A DNA stretch of 8,080 nucleotides from Anaerohalosphaeraceae bacterium (lineage in GTDB: Bacteria; Planctomycetota; Phycisphaerae; Sedimentisphaerales; Anaerohalosphaeraceae), in NCBI GenBank assembly GCA_030671565.1, contig DAOVIC010000082.1:1-8080 (forward strand), given 5' to 3'. The notes beneath the pieces were generated by a model. It saw nothing but the letters and a program-made list of their open reading frames with translations, was not told the DNA's origin and did no database searches. Shown one piece after another: positions 1 through 6,822 of this stretch (positions within the stretch are counted from its first letter, which is position 1; every line of letters begins with the position of its first letter). Made by a program: the position numbers and the translations under genes.

Positions 1-838
1 ACTTAAACTCTGTCAGAGTGTACGCATCCTCTTTGCCTGTAATTGTCTTGAAGACCTGGGCAAAGTCTCTGATAGTTACAGTAGCCTTTTTGCCGTTTAT
101 GGTCTCAAGGGTCGGATTCATAAGTATTTTCAGATACCCTCTTGACTCGAGCACATCGACAATAACTCTCACTTGATGACCGGTAACGCCCTTGTCGATC
201 CAGTGTCCGAAATCCAGACCGAAGGTTCCACGTCGTTCTTCTCTAAGAGCCGCCCCCGGAAATGCCGGGTTAGGGTATTTATCTTCACCGAGAGTTATCC
301 CTTCTCCCAGAAGATTTTCGATAAGCAGTGTGGTTTCCCAGTCGGTAGTAACGTCGCCAAACCTCTCGACAATGAGGCAATCAATGTTGACCTGTACCGG
401 AGGAACATCAACGCCGGCAAGATATTCCTCGACCTTGTCAGCTTCAGTGTGATCTTTGCAATGAATGACCAACTGATTTGTGGATATGTTTTGACTTACT
501 CTTAAACCGGGCTTGAGGACTTTTTTGCCCGATTTATCCATTTTGAGCCCAAGTTGCCGAACATTTTTGCTCAATTCAGCGGCTGAATGGTGCTTCGTGA
601 AATAAAACAGCTTGACACCATCAGCAACCTCAAGCCTTTGGGTAGGATCGATATATACTTCAGGAAGAGGGTTGTTGACATGCGGATTTTCTCTGATCCG
701 AGAGATATCGTCTATGATTAATCTGGATTCAAGGTCAGTAGGTTTACTTGCAAAAAAATCCCCGCAGCCACCTAGCAAAAAGGTAAAAGAGAAGATTAAT
801 GCGCTAAGCATTATTATATAGTGTTTTTCACACGACAT
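1..838 (-). CDS. Secretin-like lipoprotein (type II/III secretion secretin family), C-terminus outside window
   Basis: An open minus-strand frame of 279 codons begins at 838 and runs off base 1. The N-terminus has a hydrophobic segment (residues 8-22) ending in LLGGC, a good lipobox with Cys25, so an exported lipoprotein is likely. Residues 115-160 read like the end of a secretin N-domain entering the secretin core (VDVPPVQVNIDCLIVE, 143-158). Residues 227-254 contain LESRGYLKILMNPTLET and then INGKKATV, which match the secretin pattern of a 'vls.P.l.t.ng..A' strand. Secretins form outer-membrane pores for secretion or type IV pili, but the pore-forming end is not visible, so the role is inferred. 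ATG 838 was chosen because GGGA lies 7-8 nt upstream and a strong promoter ends at 876. In-frame ATGs at 850 and 811 are alternatives. It could instead be a short secretin-domain protein without a complete pore. Confidence 0.75.
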   Translation of the reverse strand, partial: MSCEKHYIIMLSALIFSFTFLLGGCGDFFASKPTDLESRLIIDDISRIRENPHVNNPLPEVYIDPTQRLEVADGVKLFYFTKHHSAAELSKNVRQLGLKMDKSGKKVLKPGLRVSQNISTNQLVIHCKDHTEADKVEEYLAGVDVPPVQVNIDCLIVERFGDVTTDWETTLLIENLLGEGITLGEDKYPNPAFPGAALREERRGTFGLDFGHWIDKGVTGHQVRVIVDVLESRGYLKILMNPTLETINGKKATVTIRDFAQVFKTITGKEDAYTLTEFK

Positions 839-875
839 TACATATCCCATATTCTAGTAGCTACGCGCACAATTT

Positions 876-904
876 ATTATCTAAAGAAAAGTCGGGTTTG
901 TCAA
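876..904 (-). promoter_or_regulatory. Sigma70-type promoter for the secretin-like gene
   Basis: Read on the minus strand, TTGACA (904-899) is an exact -35 box. It is followed by a 17-nt spacer and GATAAT (881-876), a 5/6 match to the -10 box. The predicted start is near 869, giving a leader of about 30 nt before the ATG at 838. The spacing and the match are near ideal. Confidence 0.7.
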
Positions 905-915
905 TAGATATATAA

Positions 916-1263
916 TCTTTTTCGCTTTCCCGATAATTCCAGTTAATAACGTCAAAGAACACGATTTGGCAGGAATTCTGCTGTTTTCGGAAAATTATAG
1001 GCAAATCACGCTTTTATATGCGTCAAGACGTGTTTGAGGAGTTAAGTATTGCGGTATATTTCGAGAGGGCTCTGGAAAACCTTAAAACAGACGTGTATGC
1101 AGGGTGAAACTTCCTGGAAGCGTAGCCTGGGCCAGGAAAAAAGGGTTCTTTTCTTCTGGCCGGCGGCCCTCTGGCAGCCCTGATAGCGAAAAAGAAACTA
1201 AATTCTTTGTAAATACGTTTCATTTTGCCCCCCGGCGAATTAAACGTTACTGTTAGTTTACAA
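916..1263 (-). ncRNA. Candidate structured RNA or long structured leader, unassigned family
   Basis: Downstream of the promoter at 1269-1297 the minus-strand transcript can form several nested helices visible by eye. A 7-bp helix pairs 1257-1263 with 1207-1213. Inside it a 6-bp helix pairs 1242-1247 with 1215-1220. An 11-nt inverted repeat pairs 1185-1195 with 916-926. Inside that, 1176-1181 pairs with 1066-1071, and 1156-1161 pairs with 1130-1135, the last continuing through an A/T-rich stem to a 6-nt loop. I recognise no riboswitch, 6S, SRP, tmRNA or RNase P signature. The 3' end is not set by any clear terminator, so the RNA may stop near 916 or continue as a leader into the secretin-like gene. 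A 66-codon frame (1223-1023) lies inside, but its composition looks random. No folding was computed. Confidence 0.35.
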
Positions 1264-1268
1264 GAGTT

Positions 1269-1297
1269 ATTATACGGGAATATGTGGTAAATTTCAA
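1269..1297 (-). promoter_or_regulatory. Near-consensus sigma70 promoter in the non-coding stretch
   Basis: On the minus strand TTGAAA (1297-1292, 5/6 match), a 17-nt spacer and TATAAT (1274-1269, exact) form a promoter better than most. The predicted start is about 1262, directly at the edge of a 7-bp helix. It faces the candidate structured RNA and the secretin-like gene, and it lies downstream of the ilvD operon's last stop (1425). Confidence 0.65.
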
Positions 1298-1424
1298 GTT
1301 GATAGGAGCGAATTTAAAAGTGCCGGACAGTTTTTTTTGGTTGTTTGCGTTTTGAAGTAAACAGGGCGTAGATTATAGGAAGTTGAGGCAAGTTTTTTTG
1401 CGGGGCCTGGATTTTTTTCGGGTG

Positions 1425-1844
1425 TTAAAGTTGTTCCGCAAGTTTGTTCAGGCCGGTTGCGAGGTCTACATAGCAATATGGGGATTGAAATTCATGGCCG
1501 ATGGATTTTAGTTTTGCCAGTGCCTCTTCGGTTAGCTTGGATTGGAAATCTGCATCTGACTGACATGAGAATATGCGGCAGCCTGCGAAGCGGTTTTTGT
1601 GGATCGTGCATTTGTTGTTCTCGTTGTATGGGCAGATGCCGCCATTCATTTTTTTGGCAGCTTTGGGCCCGAGAGTATTTTGCAGGTGAGTAAGCTCTAC
1701 TCCTGTTACGTATAGGCGGTGGTCGTATTGTTTGAAGTTACAGCATTTGCCGCATCCGTCGCATGGAGTTTTGTCTCTGGCTTTAGAATCGATCCATTCG
1801 TAAACTTCGGCGACGGCTTTTGCGATGTTGTCGTCAGTTTTCAT
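1425..1844 (-). CDS. CxxCxxCC (YkgJ-type) cysteine-cluster protein, 139 aa, second copy
   Basis: This small protein belongs to the YkgJ-like putative zinc- or iron-chelating family. The hallmark CDGCGKCC covers residues 28-35. Further cysteines follow at 71 (ICPY), 79, 89 (GCR), 94 (FSC) and 124, giving nine in 139 residues, the spacing expected of a metal-binding Cys cluster. It has no signal peptide or membrane segment, so it is likely cytoplasmic. Its exact role is not known for the family. The ATG sits inside the preceding cysteine-cluster gene, overlapping its last 11 nt, with GGTGGAAAG immediately upstream, so translation is probably coupled. It is the last gene of the ilvD operon. It differs in sequence from its neighbour outside the cysteine pattern, so the two are distant relatives rather than a recent duplication. 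Confidence 0.85.
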   Translation of the reverse strand: MKTDDNIAKAVAEVYEWIDSKARDKTPCDGCGKCCNFKQYDHRLYVTGVELTHLQNTLGPKAAKKMNGGICPYNENNKCTIHKNRFAGCRIFSCQSDADFQSKLTEEALAKLKSIGHEFQSPYCYVDLATGLNKLAEQL

Positions 1845-2286
1845 CTTTCCACCAGCTATTCTGTTTTTTTAGTTTTTCGATCTCTTCGAAGCTGTAGTAT
1901 TTTCCGCGGTTTATTCCGGGGCATTTTATCGCTGTCGAATTCCACATGTCGGGACTGAGGAGGTTCATGGACCAGAAGGGCCATGTTCTGCATTGATTTG
2001 GGCGAACGGAGTAGACGGAGCAACCTCTTGAGTCGGCACATTGCGAAAGAAAGACGCAGTCCTTAGTCTTTGGATGTTCGACGAGACTGTGTCGGACTAC
2101 GATGCGTCGGAGATATTTTTTGTACGTATCTTTAAGTGAAAGGCCCAGATGTTTTGCGAGGAATTTGACCTCCGGCTTTGTTATCCAGACGTAACCTTCA
2201 TCGGGTCCTGAGCAGCATTGGCCGCAGCCTGTGCATTCGAAGTGCAGGCCGGCGGCGTACCATTTCGTTTTATCTTTTGAACTCAC
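1834..2286 (-). CDS. CxxCxxCC (YkgJ-type) cysteine-cluster protein, 150 aa, first copy
   Basis: This is a second YkgJ-type putative zinc/iron-chelating protein. FECTGCGQCC (residues 16-25) carries the CxxCxxCC core. More cysteines lie at 77 (DCVF), 83, 89, 99 (RPNQCRTWPFW, 95-105) and 122 (KCPG). The RP..C..WPFW and CPG elements are typical of this family. No export signal is visible, so it is likely cytoplasmic. The start is a GTG at 2286, only 7 nt after the ilvD stop, with no ATG near it and only a weak ribosome binding site (AGTGG), so translation may depend on ribosomes leaving ilvD. The end overlaps the next gene by 11 nt. Function is unproven: metal storage, Fe-S maturation and protein modification are all possible. 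Confidence 0.87.
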   Translation of the reverse strand: MSSKDKTKWYAAGLHFECTGCGQCCSGPDEGYVWITKPEVKFLAKHLGLSLKDTYKKYLRRIVVRHSLVEHPKTKDCVFLSQCADSRGCSVYSVRPNQCRTWPFWSMNLLSPDMWNSTAIKCPGINRGKYYSFEEIEKLKKQNSWWKDEN

Positions 2287-2293
2287 TTTGGTA

Positions 2294-3961
2294 TTACCAC
2301 TTTAGTATTGCGCCGGTGTCTGCGCTTGTTGCCATTGAGGCGTACTTTGCAAGGTATCCTTTTGTGATCCTTGGAGGTCTTGCTTTCCAGGTTTTCTTGC
2401 GTTCGGCCAGTTGATCATCCGCCAGTTTTACGTTTATGGTGTTGTTGGGGATGTCGATCTCGACGATATCTCCTTCGTTGATCAGGCCGATTGGCCCGCC
2501 AACGGCGGCTTCGGGGCTTACGTGTCCGATGCATGCGCCTCTTGTTCCGCCTGAGAAGCGGCCGTCTGTGATGAGTGCGACCGATTCGCCGAGTCCTGCA
2601 CCCATTATGTAACTTGTAGGGCTTAGCATCTCCTGCATTCCTGGCCCGCCTTTGGGGCCTTCGTAGCGGATGATGACAACGTCTCCTGCTTTGACTTTGC
2701 CTGCGAGAATACCTTCACAGGCCTCTTCCTGGCTTTCGAAGATGACAGCAGGTCCGCAATGGGTCAGCATTGCCGGTGCGACGCCTGCACTTTTTACGAC
2801 ACATCCATCCGGTGCGAGGTTTCCGTGAAGGATCGCCAGACCGCCTTTTTTGGAATATGCGTTTTCCAGGTTATGTATGCAGTCGGTGTTTTTGATTTCG
2901 GCGCCTTCGATAACTTCGCCGAGTGTTTTTCCGGTTACTGTCATGCAGTCTTTGGCGATCATCCCTTCGATCTTGCTGGTTTCGTTGAGGATAGCGCTTA
3001 CGCCGCCAGCGGCGTCTACGTCTTCCATGTGCCATTCGCTTGAAGGGGAGACCTTGCAGATGTTGGGGCATTTGGCGGAGATGTCGTTAATTCGCTGGAG
3101 GCTGTAGTCGATTCCGGCTTCGTTTGCAACTGCCAGGGTATGGAGGACGGTGTTTGTCGATCCGCCCATTGCCATGTCGAGAGCGAAGGCGTTGTCGATA
3201 GATTTTTCCGTGACGATATCGAGTGGTTTCAGGTCTTTGGCGACCAGTTCGATGATCTGCTTGCCAGCGGTTTTGTAAAGATCCTGTCGTTTGGGATCGA
3301 TAGCGAGTATCGTACCGTTTCCTGGAAGAGCCATTCCGATGGCTTCGCAGAGACAGTTCATGCTGTTTGCGGTGAACATTCCCGAGCAGCTTCCCTGTGA
3401 CGGACATCCGCAGCATTCCAACTCGCTCAGTTGTGTTTCGTCGATCTTTCCTGCGTTGTATTCGGCAACCCCTTCAAAAATAGTGATCAGATCGGCGACT
3501 TTGCCAGCTTTTGTTTTGCCGGCAGCCATTGGTCCGCCTGAGACAAAGAGGGTGGGGATATTTAGACGCATCGTTGCCATGAGCATGCCCGGGACGATCT
3601 TGTCGCAGTTGGGTATGCAGACCATGCCGTCAAAGCGGTGTGCATTTATCATCGTTTCGACAGCGTCTGCGATAATCTCTCGTGAGGCCAGCGAGTATTT
3701 CATTCCGCCGTGTCCCATTGCGATGCCGTCGCAAACGGCAATGGTGTTGAATTCGAAAGGGACGCCGCCAGCATCGCGGATGGCTTGTTTTACAACTTTT
3801 GCAACCTCGTCGAGGTGTACATGGCCGGGTACGATTTCGCAGAAACTGTTTGCGACCGCAATGAACGGTTTGTTGATGTCTTCGTCTTTGACTCCGCAGG
3901 CATGCAGCAGTGCCCTGTGTGGTGCTCGTTCGAAACCCTTTTTGATCGTATCACTTCTCAT
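2294..3961 (-). CDS. ilvD: Dihydroxy-acid dehydratase (EC 4.2.1.9)
   Basis: IlvD dehydrates 2,3-dihydroxy-isovalerate and 2,3-dihydroxy-3-methylvalerate to the 2-oxo acids leading to valine, isoleucine and leucine. The 555-residue length fits the shorter bacterial/archaeal form and appears complete. Family motifs are clear: VPGHVHL (44-50), [15 protein letters not shown] (77-91), the Fe-S ligand motif NCDKIVPGM (118-126) with Cys119, SGGPMAAGK (141-149), and [18 protein letters not shown] (183-200) with the ligand Cys192. [12 protein letters not shown] (464-475) holds the catalytic serine (Ser470). The VPGHVHL motif resembles the E. coli enzyme rather than the 'PCN' motif of [2Fe-2S] homologues, which hints at an oxygen-sensitive [4Fe-4S] cluster (inference). 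GGAG lies 7 nt before the ATG. It is the first gene of a three-gene minus-strand operon with two Cys-cluster proteins. No ilvBNC or leu genes are adjacent. Confidence 0.97.
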   Translation of the reverse strand: MRSDTIKKGFERAPHRALLHACGVKDEDINKPFIAVANSFCEIVPGHVHLDEVAKVVKQAIRDAGGVPFEFNTIAVCDGIAMGHGGMKYSLASREIIADAVETMINAHRFDGMVCIPNCDKIVPGMLMATMRLNIPTLFVSGGPMAAGKTKAGKVADLITIFEGVAEYNAGKIDETQLSELECCGCPSQGSCSGMFTANSMNCLCEAIGMALPGNGTILAIDPKRQDLYKTAGKQIIELVAKDLKPLDIVTEKSIDNAFALDMAMGGSTNTVLHTLAVANEAGIDYSLQRINDISAKCPNICKVSPSSEWHMEDVDAAGGVSAILNETSKIEGMIAKDCMTVTGKTLGEVIEGAEIKNTDCIHNLENAYSKKGGLAILHGNLAPDGCVVKSAGVAPAMLTHCGPAVIFESQEEACEGILAGKVKAGDVVIIRYEGPKGGPGMQEMLSPTSYIMGAGLGESVALITDGRFSGGTRGACIGHVSPEAAVGGPIGLINEGDIVEIDIPNNTINVKLADDQLAERKKTWKARPPRITKGYLAKYASMATSADTGAILKW

Positions 3962-4038
3962 GGGACAACTCCAAAAACTCTTTAATTAACACCGGCGAGA
4001 TGCCGACGTACCTAGCTTGGCAAATATGTAAAATGTCC

Positions 4039-4067
4039 ATTATAGCTTTGTGTTGGGAGTGTAGGAA
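4039..4067 (-). promoter_or_regulatory. Probable promoter of the ilvD operon
   Basis: On the minus strand an exact TATAAT occupies 4044-4039. The best -35 at 17-nt spacing is TTCCTA (4067-4062), only 3/6. The predicted start is near 4032, leaving a leader of about 70 nt before ilvD. A short GC-rich hairpin (CGGC/GCCG, 4-bp core, around 3992-4006) lies upstream of the ribosome binding site. No T-run follows it, so it is not an obvious attenuator. Confidence 0.45.
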
Positions 4068-4179
4068 CCGTAAAATCAGGAAAATGTATTATGGTTTCAT
4101 GAAATAGAGGCTTTATCGCCACAAATTCGACAATCACAGGCGGATTTTTGTCGATATACATGCTGTTCCAGAATAAATG

Positions 4180-4207
4180 TTGCTAAAATTGCGGGCATTC
4201 CTATAAT
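4180..4207 (+). promoter_or_regulatory. Probable promoter of the lipoprotein-HIT-dGTPase operon
   Basis: TTGCTA (4180-4185, 4/6 match), a 16-nt spacer and an exact TATAAT (4202-4207) lie upstream of the first plus-strand gene. The predicted start is about 4214, giving a leader of about 54 nt ending in AAGGAG (4256-4261), 6 nt before the ATG. No other promoter of similar quality was seen before 7934 on this strand. Confidence 0.55.
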
Positions 4208-4267
4208 TGTAACTTGCTTTTAATAGCTTGATTTAACGAGATTTTTGTAAAGATTAAGGAGTTTTTT

Positions 4268-5266
4268 ATGGTTACTTTCAGATCTTCAGCGTGTTTTTTG
4301 TTGGTTTGTTTCTTTTTTGCACTATTTGCCGGATGCGGTCCTGAGGCCAAAGATGCCGGTGAGGTAGCCGAACCTGCTGTCCAGGCAGAGGTAGCTTTTA
4401 AGTTTGCAGCCGGTGAGGCTGGGACATACAAATTTGTTGCTGAAACGATCCAGGATTTTAGCTTTGAGCAGCCTTCTCTCAAGAAGATCAAGGAAGAGCA
4501 GACTCGTTCTTTTATGGATATAGAGTTTGACCAGGAGATCGAAACCGTAAACGATGACGGCAGTGCGATTGCGAAGATCACTTTTAAAAATATTCGCATG
4601 TTCATGAAAGGCAAGAGCGGGGTTAGCCTTGACTTTGACAGTACCAGGGGATCTGACAAGAAGAACCCCCTTTACAGACTGATAGGCAAGAGTTATACGG
4701 TGAGCCTGTTTCCGGACGGAAGTGCCAAGCCCCTCGATACCAAAAAGGCTCTGGCAGCGGTGAGCAGCCCGGTTGAAAAGCGGGTTGCAATTGCATTGCT
4801 AAACGAAAAAGAGGTGCTTAAGCGTCACGGGGTACCGGGCCTTCCCGAACCTGACCAGAGCACAAAAGCAAAAGGCGAAAGCTGGAGCAAGCTCGCAGCC
4901 GGCCATGAAAAGCTGATCCCGCCCAAGGCGTTTAAGAAAACATACAAGGTTTCAAAGATACAGGAAAAGAACGGCGGGCAAATAGTCGTTGTTGCAATGG
5001 ACGGTGTCGAGAGCGATGAACGCCTTGAAGGGTTGGAGGATAAATCCGGGATGGGTTTCCTTGGGGCAATGTTTGACACGAAAGAGACGTATACCGGCGG
5101 AATGACGTTTGATTCTGCTGACGGGCGTGTTGTCAGTTTCAATGAAAAGCTTATCGCAGAGTACATCGCTACGGATGCCGGTATGGGTGGAAGTAAAGAC
5201 AAGGAACCGGATGTTCTGAAAATGGGCCTGACATATTCGCTCACTCTAAAGACTATTAAAAACTAG
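4268..5266 (+). CDS. Predicted lipoprotein of unknown function, 332 aa (first of a tandem pair)
   Basis: The N-terminus has an Arg at position 5, a hydrophobic core (8-21) and LFAGC ending at Cys23, a usable though not perfect lipobox, so a secreted lipid-anchored protein is likely. The mature part starts with a low-complexity linker rich in Ala and Glu (24-42). It continues as alternating short beta-type strands without transmembrane segments. Recognisable points are GKSYTVSLFPDGSAKPLD (140-157), KGESW (202-206) and FDSADGRVVSFNEKL near the C-terminus. I do not recognise a catalytic motif. The layout recalls planctomycete-type uncharacterised lipoproteins (a DUF6263-like family is a guess). 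AAGGAG lies 6 nt before the ATG, a strong start. It heads a plus-strand operon, 35 nt ahead of a likely paralogue. Confidence 0.8.
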   Translation: MVTFRSSACFLLVCFFFALFAGCGPEAKDAGEVAEPAVQAEVAFKFAAGEAGTYKFVAETIQDFSFEQPSLKKIKEEQTRSFMDIEFDQEIETVNDDGSAIAKITFKNIRMFMKGKSGVSLDFDSTRGSDKKNPLYRLIGKSYTVSLFPDGSAKPLDTKKALAAVSSPVEKRVAIALLNEKEVLKRHGVPGLPEPDQSTKAKGESWSKLAAGHEKLIPPKAFKKTYKVSKIQEKNGGQIVVVAMDGVESDERLEGLEDKSGMGFLGAMFDTKETYTGGMTFDSADGRVVSFNEKLIAEYIATDAGMGGSKDKEPDVLKMGLTYSLTLKTIKN

Positions 5267-5293
5267 TTTTAAACTGAAAGCATAGCGGTTACC

Positions 5294-5300
5294 GGAAGGA
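5294..5300 (+). promoter_or_regulatory. Ribosome binding site that may favour a TTG start at 5308
   Basis: GGAAGGA ends one base before the ATG at 5302, too close for normal initiation. The in-frame TTG at 5308-5310 (third codon) is 7 nt away, the preferred distance. Either start leaves the signal peptide intact; the TTG form loses two residues. Confidence 0.45.
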
Positions 5301-5301
5301 T

Positions 5302-6291
5302 ATGATTTTGCGTAATTTTACGATAATTGTAATCACACTGTTGTGTATGATCTGTCAAATGGGGTGCCTGGAGCAGTCGCGGACCGTTCTTGTAGTCAAA
5401 TTTGAAAATGACTCATCGATTAAGTACCGGATGATATCTGACAGAAAGGTCGGAGTTGATCTTGACGGTTCCGGAGTAGGGGCCAAGCCAAAGAAGATGT
5501 CAGAGAAACTCGAACTTGTCATGTCGTACACCCCTGTCGGGCAAGTCGATCCGTATGGCATTACGACAATGAAGGCGGTGTGTGAATCTGCCAAGGTTAC
5601 GCGGAGGAATCTGTCGGGCAGCTCTTCCGCGGATGTGGCCGAGCAGCTGGCAGGACGCAGTTTTAATTTTACGATCTCGCCGGTGGGCAAGGTGTTGGAT
5701 TATTCCGAGATGGATGAGTTGGTATTTGAGCTTGGCGGCAAATCGATCACAAGTTCCGGCAAACAGGGAAGAATCAAAAAACCCGATATGATCGCCGATT
5801 TTATTACCTTACAGAGGCATTTGTGGGATTCTGTCGCATCCGTTCCCCAGGGAACTGTCGGTGCGGTTAAAGGTCAAACATGGAAAAGGCTGGGGTACGT
5901 TCCGCTTCCTGTTCCCGTAAGAGCGACGAAAGAAATAACGTATACTCTTGTTGGTGCCGAAGACGATAAGCAGGTCGAGGTAGAAGGGGCAGACAGAAAA
6001 GTTGAGATTCGAAGTACTTTCGTTCTTTCCGACGAAAAGATCACCGACTGGCCGAGATTGTACGAGGGCAGTTTTGGTATGCAGGGAATGTTTGGATTTC
6101 TGCGTAATTACCAGTTCAAATCCCTGGAAGGGTCAGGGGTGCAGATATTTAATGTAGATTCCGGTGTTGTTGAAAGCGACGAACAAGAGTATAGTTTTTT
6201 GATAGGGGCATCATTTCCGATGCCGCTTGGCGATAGCCCGCCGGTAATGACGGTTGATCAAAAACTTACGATAAAACTTATGGCAGATTAG
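5302..6291 (+). CDS. Predicted lipoprotein of unknown function, 329 aa (second of a tandem pair)
   Basis: A short hydrophobic leader (residues 6-18) ends in QMGC with Cys22. Gln at -3 is poor for a lipobox, so it is either an atypical lipoprotein or a secreted protein. The rest is predicted soluble and beta-rich. It follows the same order of landmarks as the preceding gene: GRSFNFTISPVGKVLDYSEM aligns with that protein's GKSYTVSLFPDGSAKPLD, KGQTW with KGESW, and a FNVDSGVVES stretch with FDSADGRVVS, ending in a strand of similar LT(I/L)K type. I infer diverged paralogues. No enzyme motif was seen. The printed start is the ATG, but a TTG two codons in fits the ribosome binding site better. It lies 35 nt after its partner and 19 nt before the HIT gene. 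Confidence 0.78.
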   Translation: MILRNFTIIVITLLCMICQMGCLEQSRTVLVVKFENDSSIKYRMISDRKVGVDLDGSGVGAKPKKMSEKLELVMSYTPVGQVDPYGITTMKAVCESAKVTRRNLSGSSSADVAEQLAGRSFNFTISPVGKVLDYSEMDELVFELGGKSITSSGKQGRIKKPDMIADFITLQRHLWDSVASVPQGTVGAVKGQTWKRLGYVPLPVPVRATKEITYTLVGAEDDKQVEVEGADRKVEIRSTFVLSDEKITDWPRLYEGSFGMQGMFGFLRNYQFKSLEGSGVQIFNVDSGVVESDEQEYSFLIGASFPMPLGDSPPVMTVDQKLTIKLMAD

Positions 6292-6310
6292 CCTGGCGAG
6301 GAGTTTTCTA

Positions 6311-6820
6311 GTGCAAGGGAAAAATTTATGGGCGCCATGGCGCATCGAATATATCCGGGGGCTTCAGGAAAAGAGCGACTGTTTTATTTGCGACTATGCG
6401 GGTGATGCTAAGCAGGACGAAGAGAACCTTGTGTTGTGGAGGACAGAAAACTGTCTTGTTGTTTTTAACCGGTTTCCATATAACAACGGGCACCTTATGA
6501 TCGCCCCGGTCAGGCACATAGGCGATATTGATGAAGCCAGCGATGAGCAATTGCTGGAGTTTATGAAACTTACCCGTGACTGCAAGAAGGTTTTAACCGC
6601 AGCGATCAGTCCCCATGGATTTAATGTGGGTATCAACCTGGGCAGGTGCGCAGGCGTAGGTCTGCCGGGACATGTGCATATCCATATTGTGCCAAGGTGG
6701 GATGGCGATACCAATTTTATGGCTGTCTGTTCCGGCACAGATGTGATCAGTCAATCTCTTGAGGAGCTTTATGGGCAGCTTAAGCAGCTAAGCGAAGAAA
6801 TGCAGCTGCCCTGCGTATAG
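6311..6820 (+). CDS. HIT-family protein, probable Ap4A phosphorylase (Rv2613c-like)
   Basis: HIT proteins are nucleotide hydrolases or transferases with a histidine triad. Here HVHIHIVPRW (121-130) gives His121, His123 and His125. Other landmarks match the bacterial Ap4A phosphorylase branch known from mycobacterial Rv2613c: LWAPWRIEYI (6-15), CFIC (24-27), RFPYNNGHLM (54-63), GINLGRCAGVGLPG (107-120) and GDTNFM (132-137). CFIC with nearby histidines could form a zinc site. The likely reaction is phosphorolysis of diadenosine tetraphosphate to ADP and ATP in the cytoplasm; the exact substrate is inferred. The 169-aa length is normal. The start is GTG, supported by GAGGAG 7 nt upstream, and no ATG is near. 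It is 19 nt after the second lipoprotein and 2 nt before the dGTPase-like gene. Confidence 0.9.
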   Translation: MQGKNLWAPWRIEYIRGLQEKSDCFICDYAGDAKQDEENLVLWRTENCLVVFNRFPYNNGHLMIAPVRHIGDIDEASDEQLLEFMKLTRDCKKVLTAAISPHGFNVGINLGRCAGVGLPGHVHIHIVPRWDGDTNFMAVCSGTDVISQSLEELYGQLKQLSEEMQLPCV

Positions 6821-6822
6821 GT

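Larger units (their letters stand above)
851..1424. other. 574-nt stretch without a convincing protein gene
   Basis: This gap lies between the second CxxCxxCC gene (stop at 1425) and the secretin-like gene. It contains two minus-strand promoters (1269-1297 and 876-904) and the self-complementary region between them. The part 1298-1424 has A/T tracts but no hairpin followed by a T-run on either strand, so I see no clear terminator for the ilvD operon. An 8-nt direct repeat, AGACGTGT, occurs at 1026-1033 and 1089-1096 and may be chance. Confidence 0.6.
3962..4267. other. Divergent intergenic control region (306 nt)
   Basis: The region separates ilvD (minus) from the first lipoprotein gene (plus). 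It holds one promoter in each direction, with -10 boxes at 4039-4044 and 4202-4207, about 160 nt apart. I see no further gene, no clear operator palindrome and no known riboswitch between them. Confidence 0.6.

Noticed and set aside
1100..1136. Resemblance to a c-di-GMP (GEMM) riboswitch core on the plus strand
   Set aside because: Only scattered bases match. The conserved GGGCAAA and GACGCAAAGCC elements are not present, and no plus-strand gene follows.
1023..1223. 66-codon minus-strand frame downstream of the strong promoter
   Set aside because: It starts 39 nt after the predicted transcript start, but the protein is rich in Arg, Pro and Phe with no family resemblance, and the only ribosome-site candidate is a G-run 4 nt from the ATG. 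The strong self-complementarity of the DNA explains the region better.
1298..1424. Possible terminator of the ilvD operon in the A/T tracts
   Set aside because: The tracts are A-runs in the transcript sense and no stem precedes a T-run on the minus strand.
3291..3989. 232-codon plus-strand frame opposite ilvD
   Set aside because: It lies antisense to a complete, highly conserved enzyme gene, which accounts for the open frame.
3951..4040. Short minus-strand frame of 29 codons rich in Ile, Leu and Val, overlapping the ilvD start (a possible attenuation leader peptide)
   Set aside because: Its ATG lies inside the predicted -10 box, so that promoter would not transcribe it, there is no ribosome binding site, and no terminator/antiterminator pair is visible.
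4201..4659. Long minus-strand frame of 152 codons opposite the first lipoprotein gene
   Set aside because: It is antisense to a gene with a signal peptide, ribosome binding site and promoter. It has no recognisable motif of its own.
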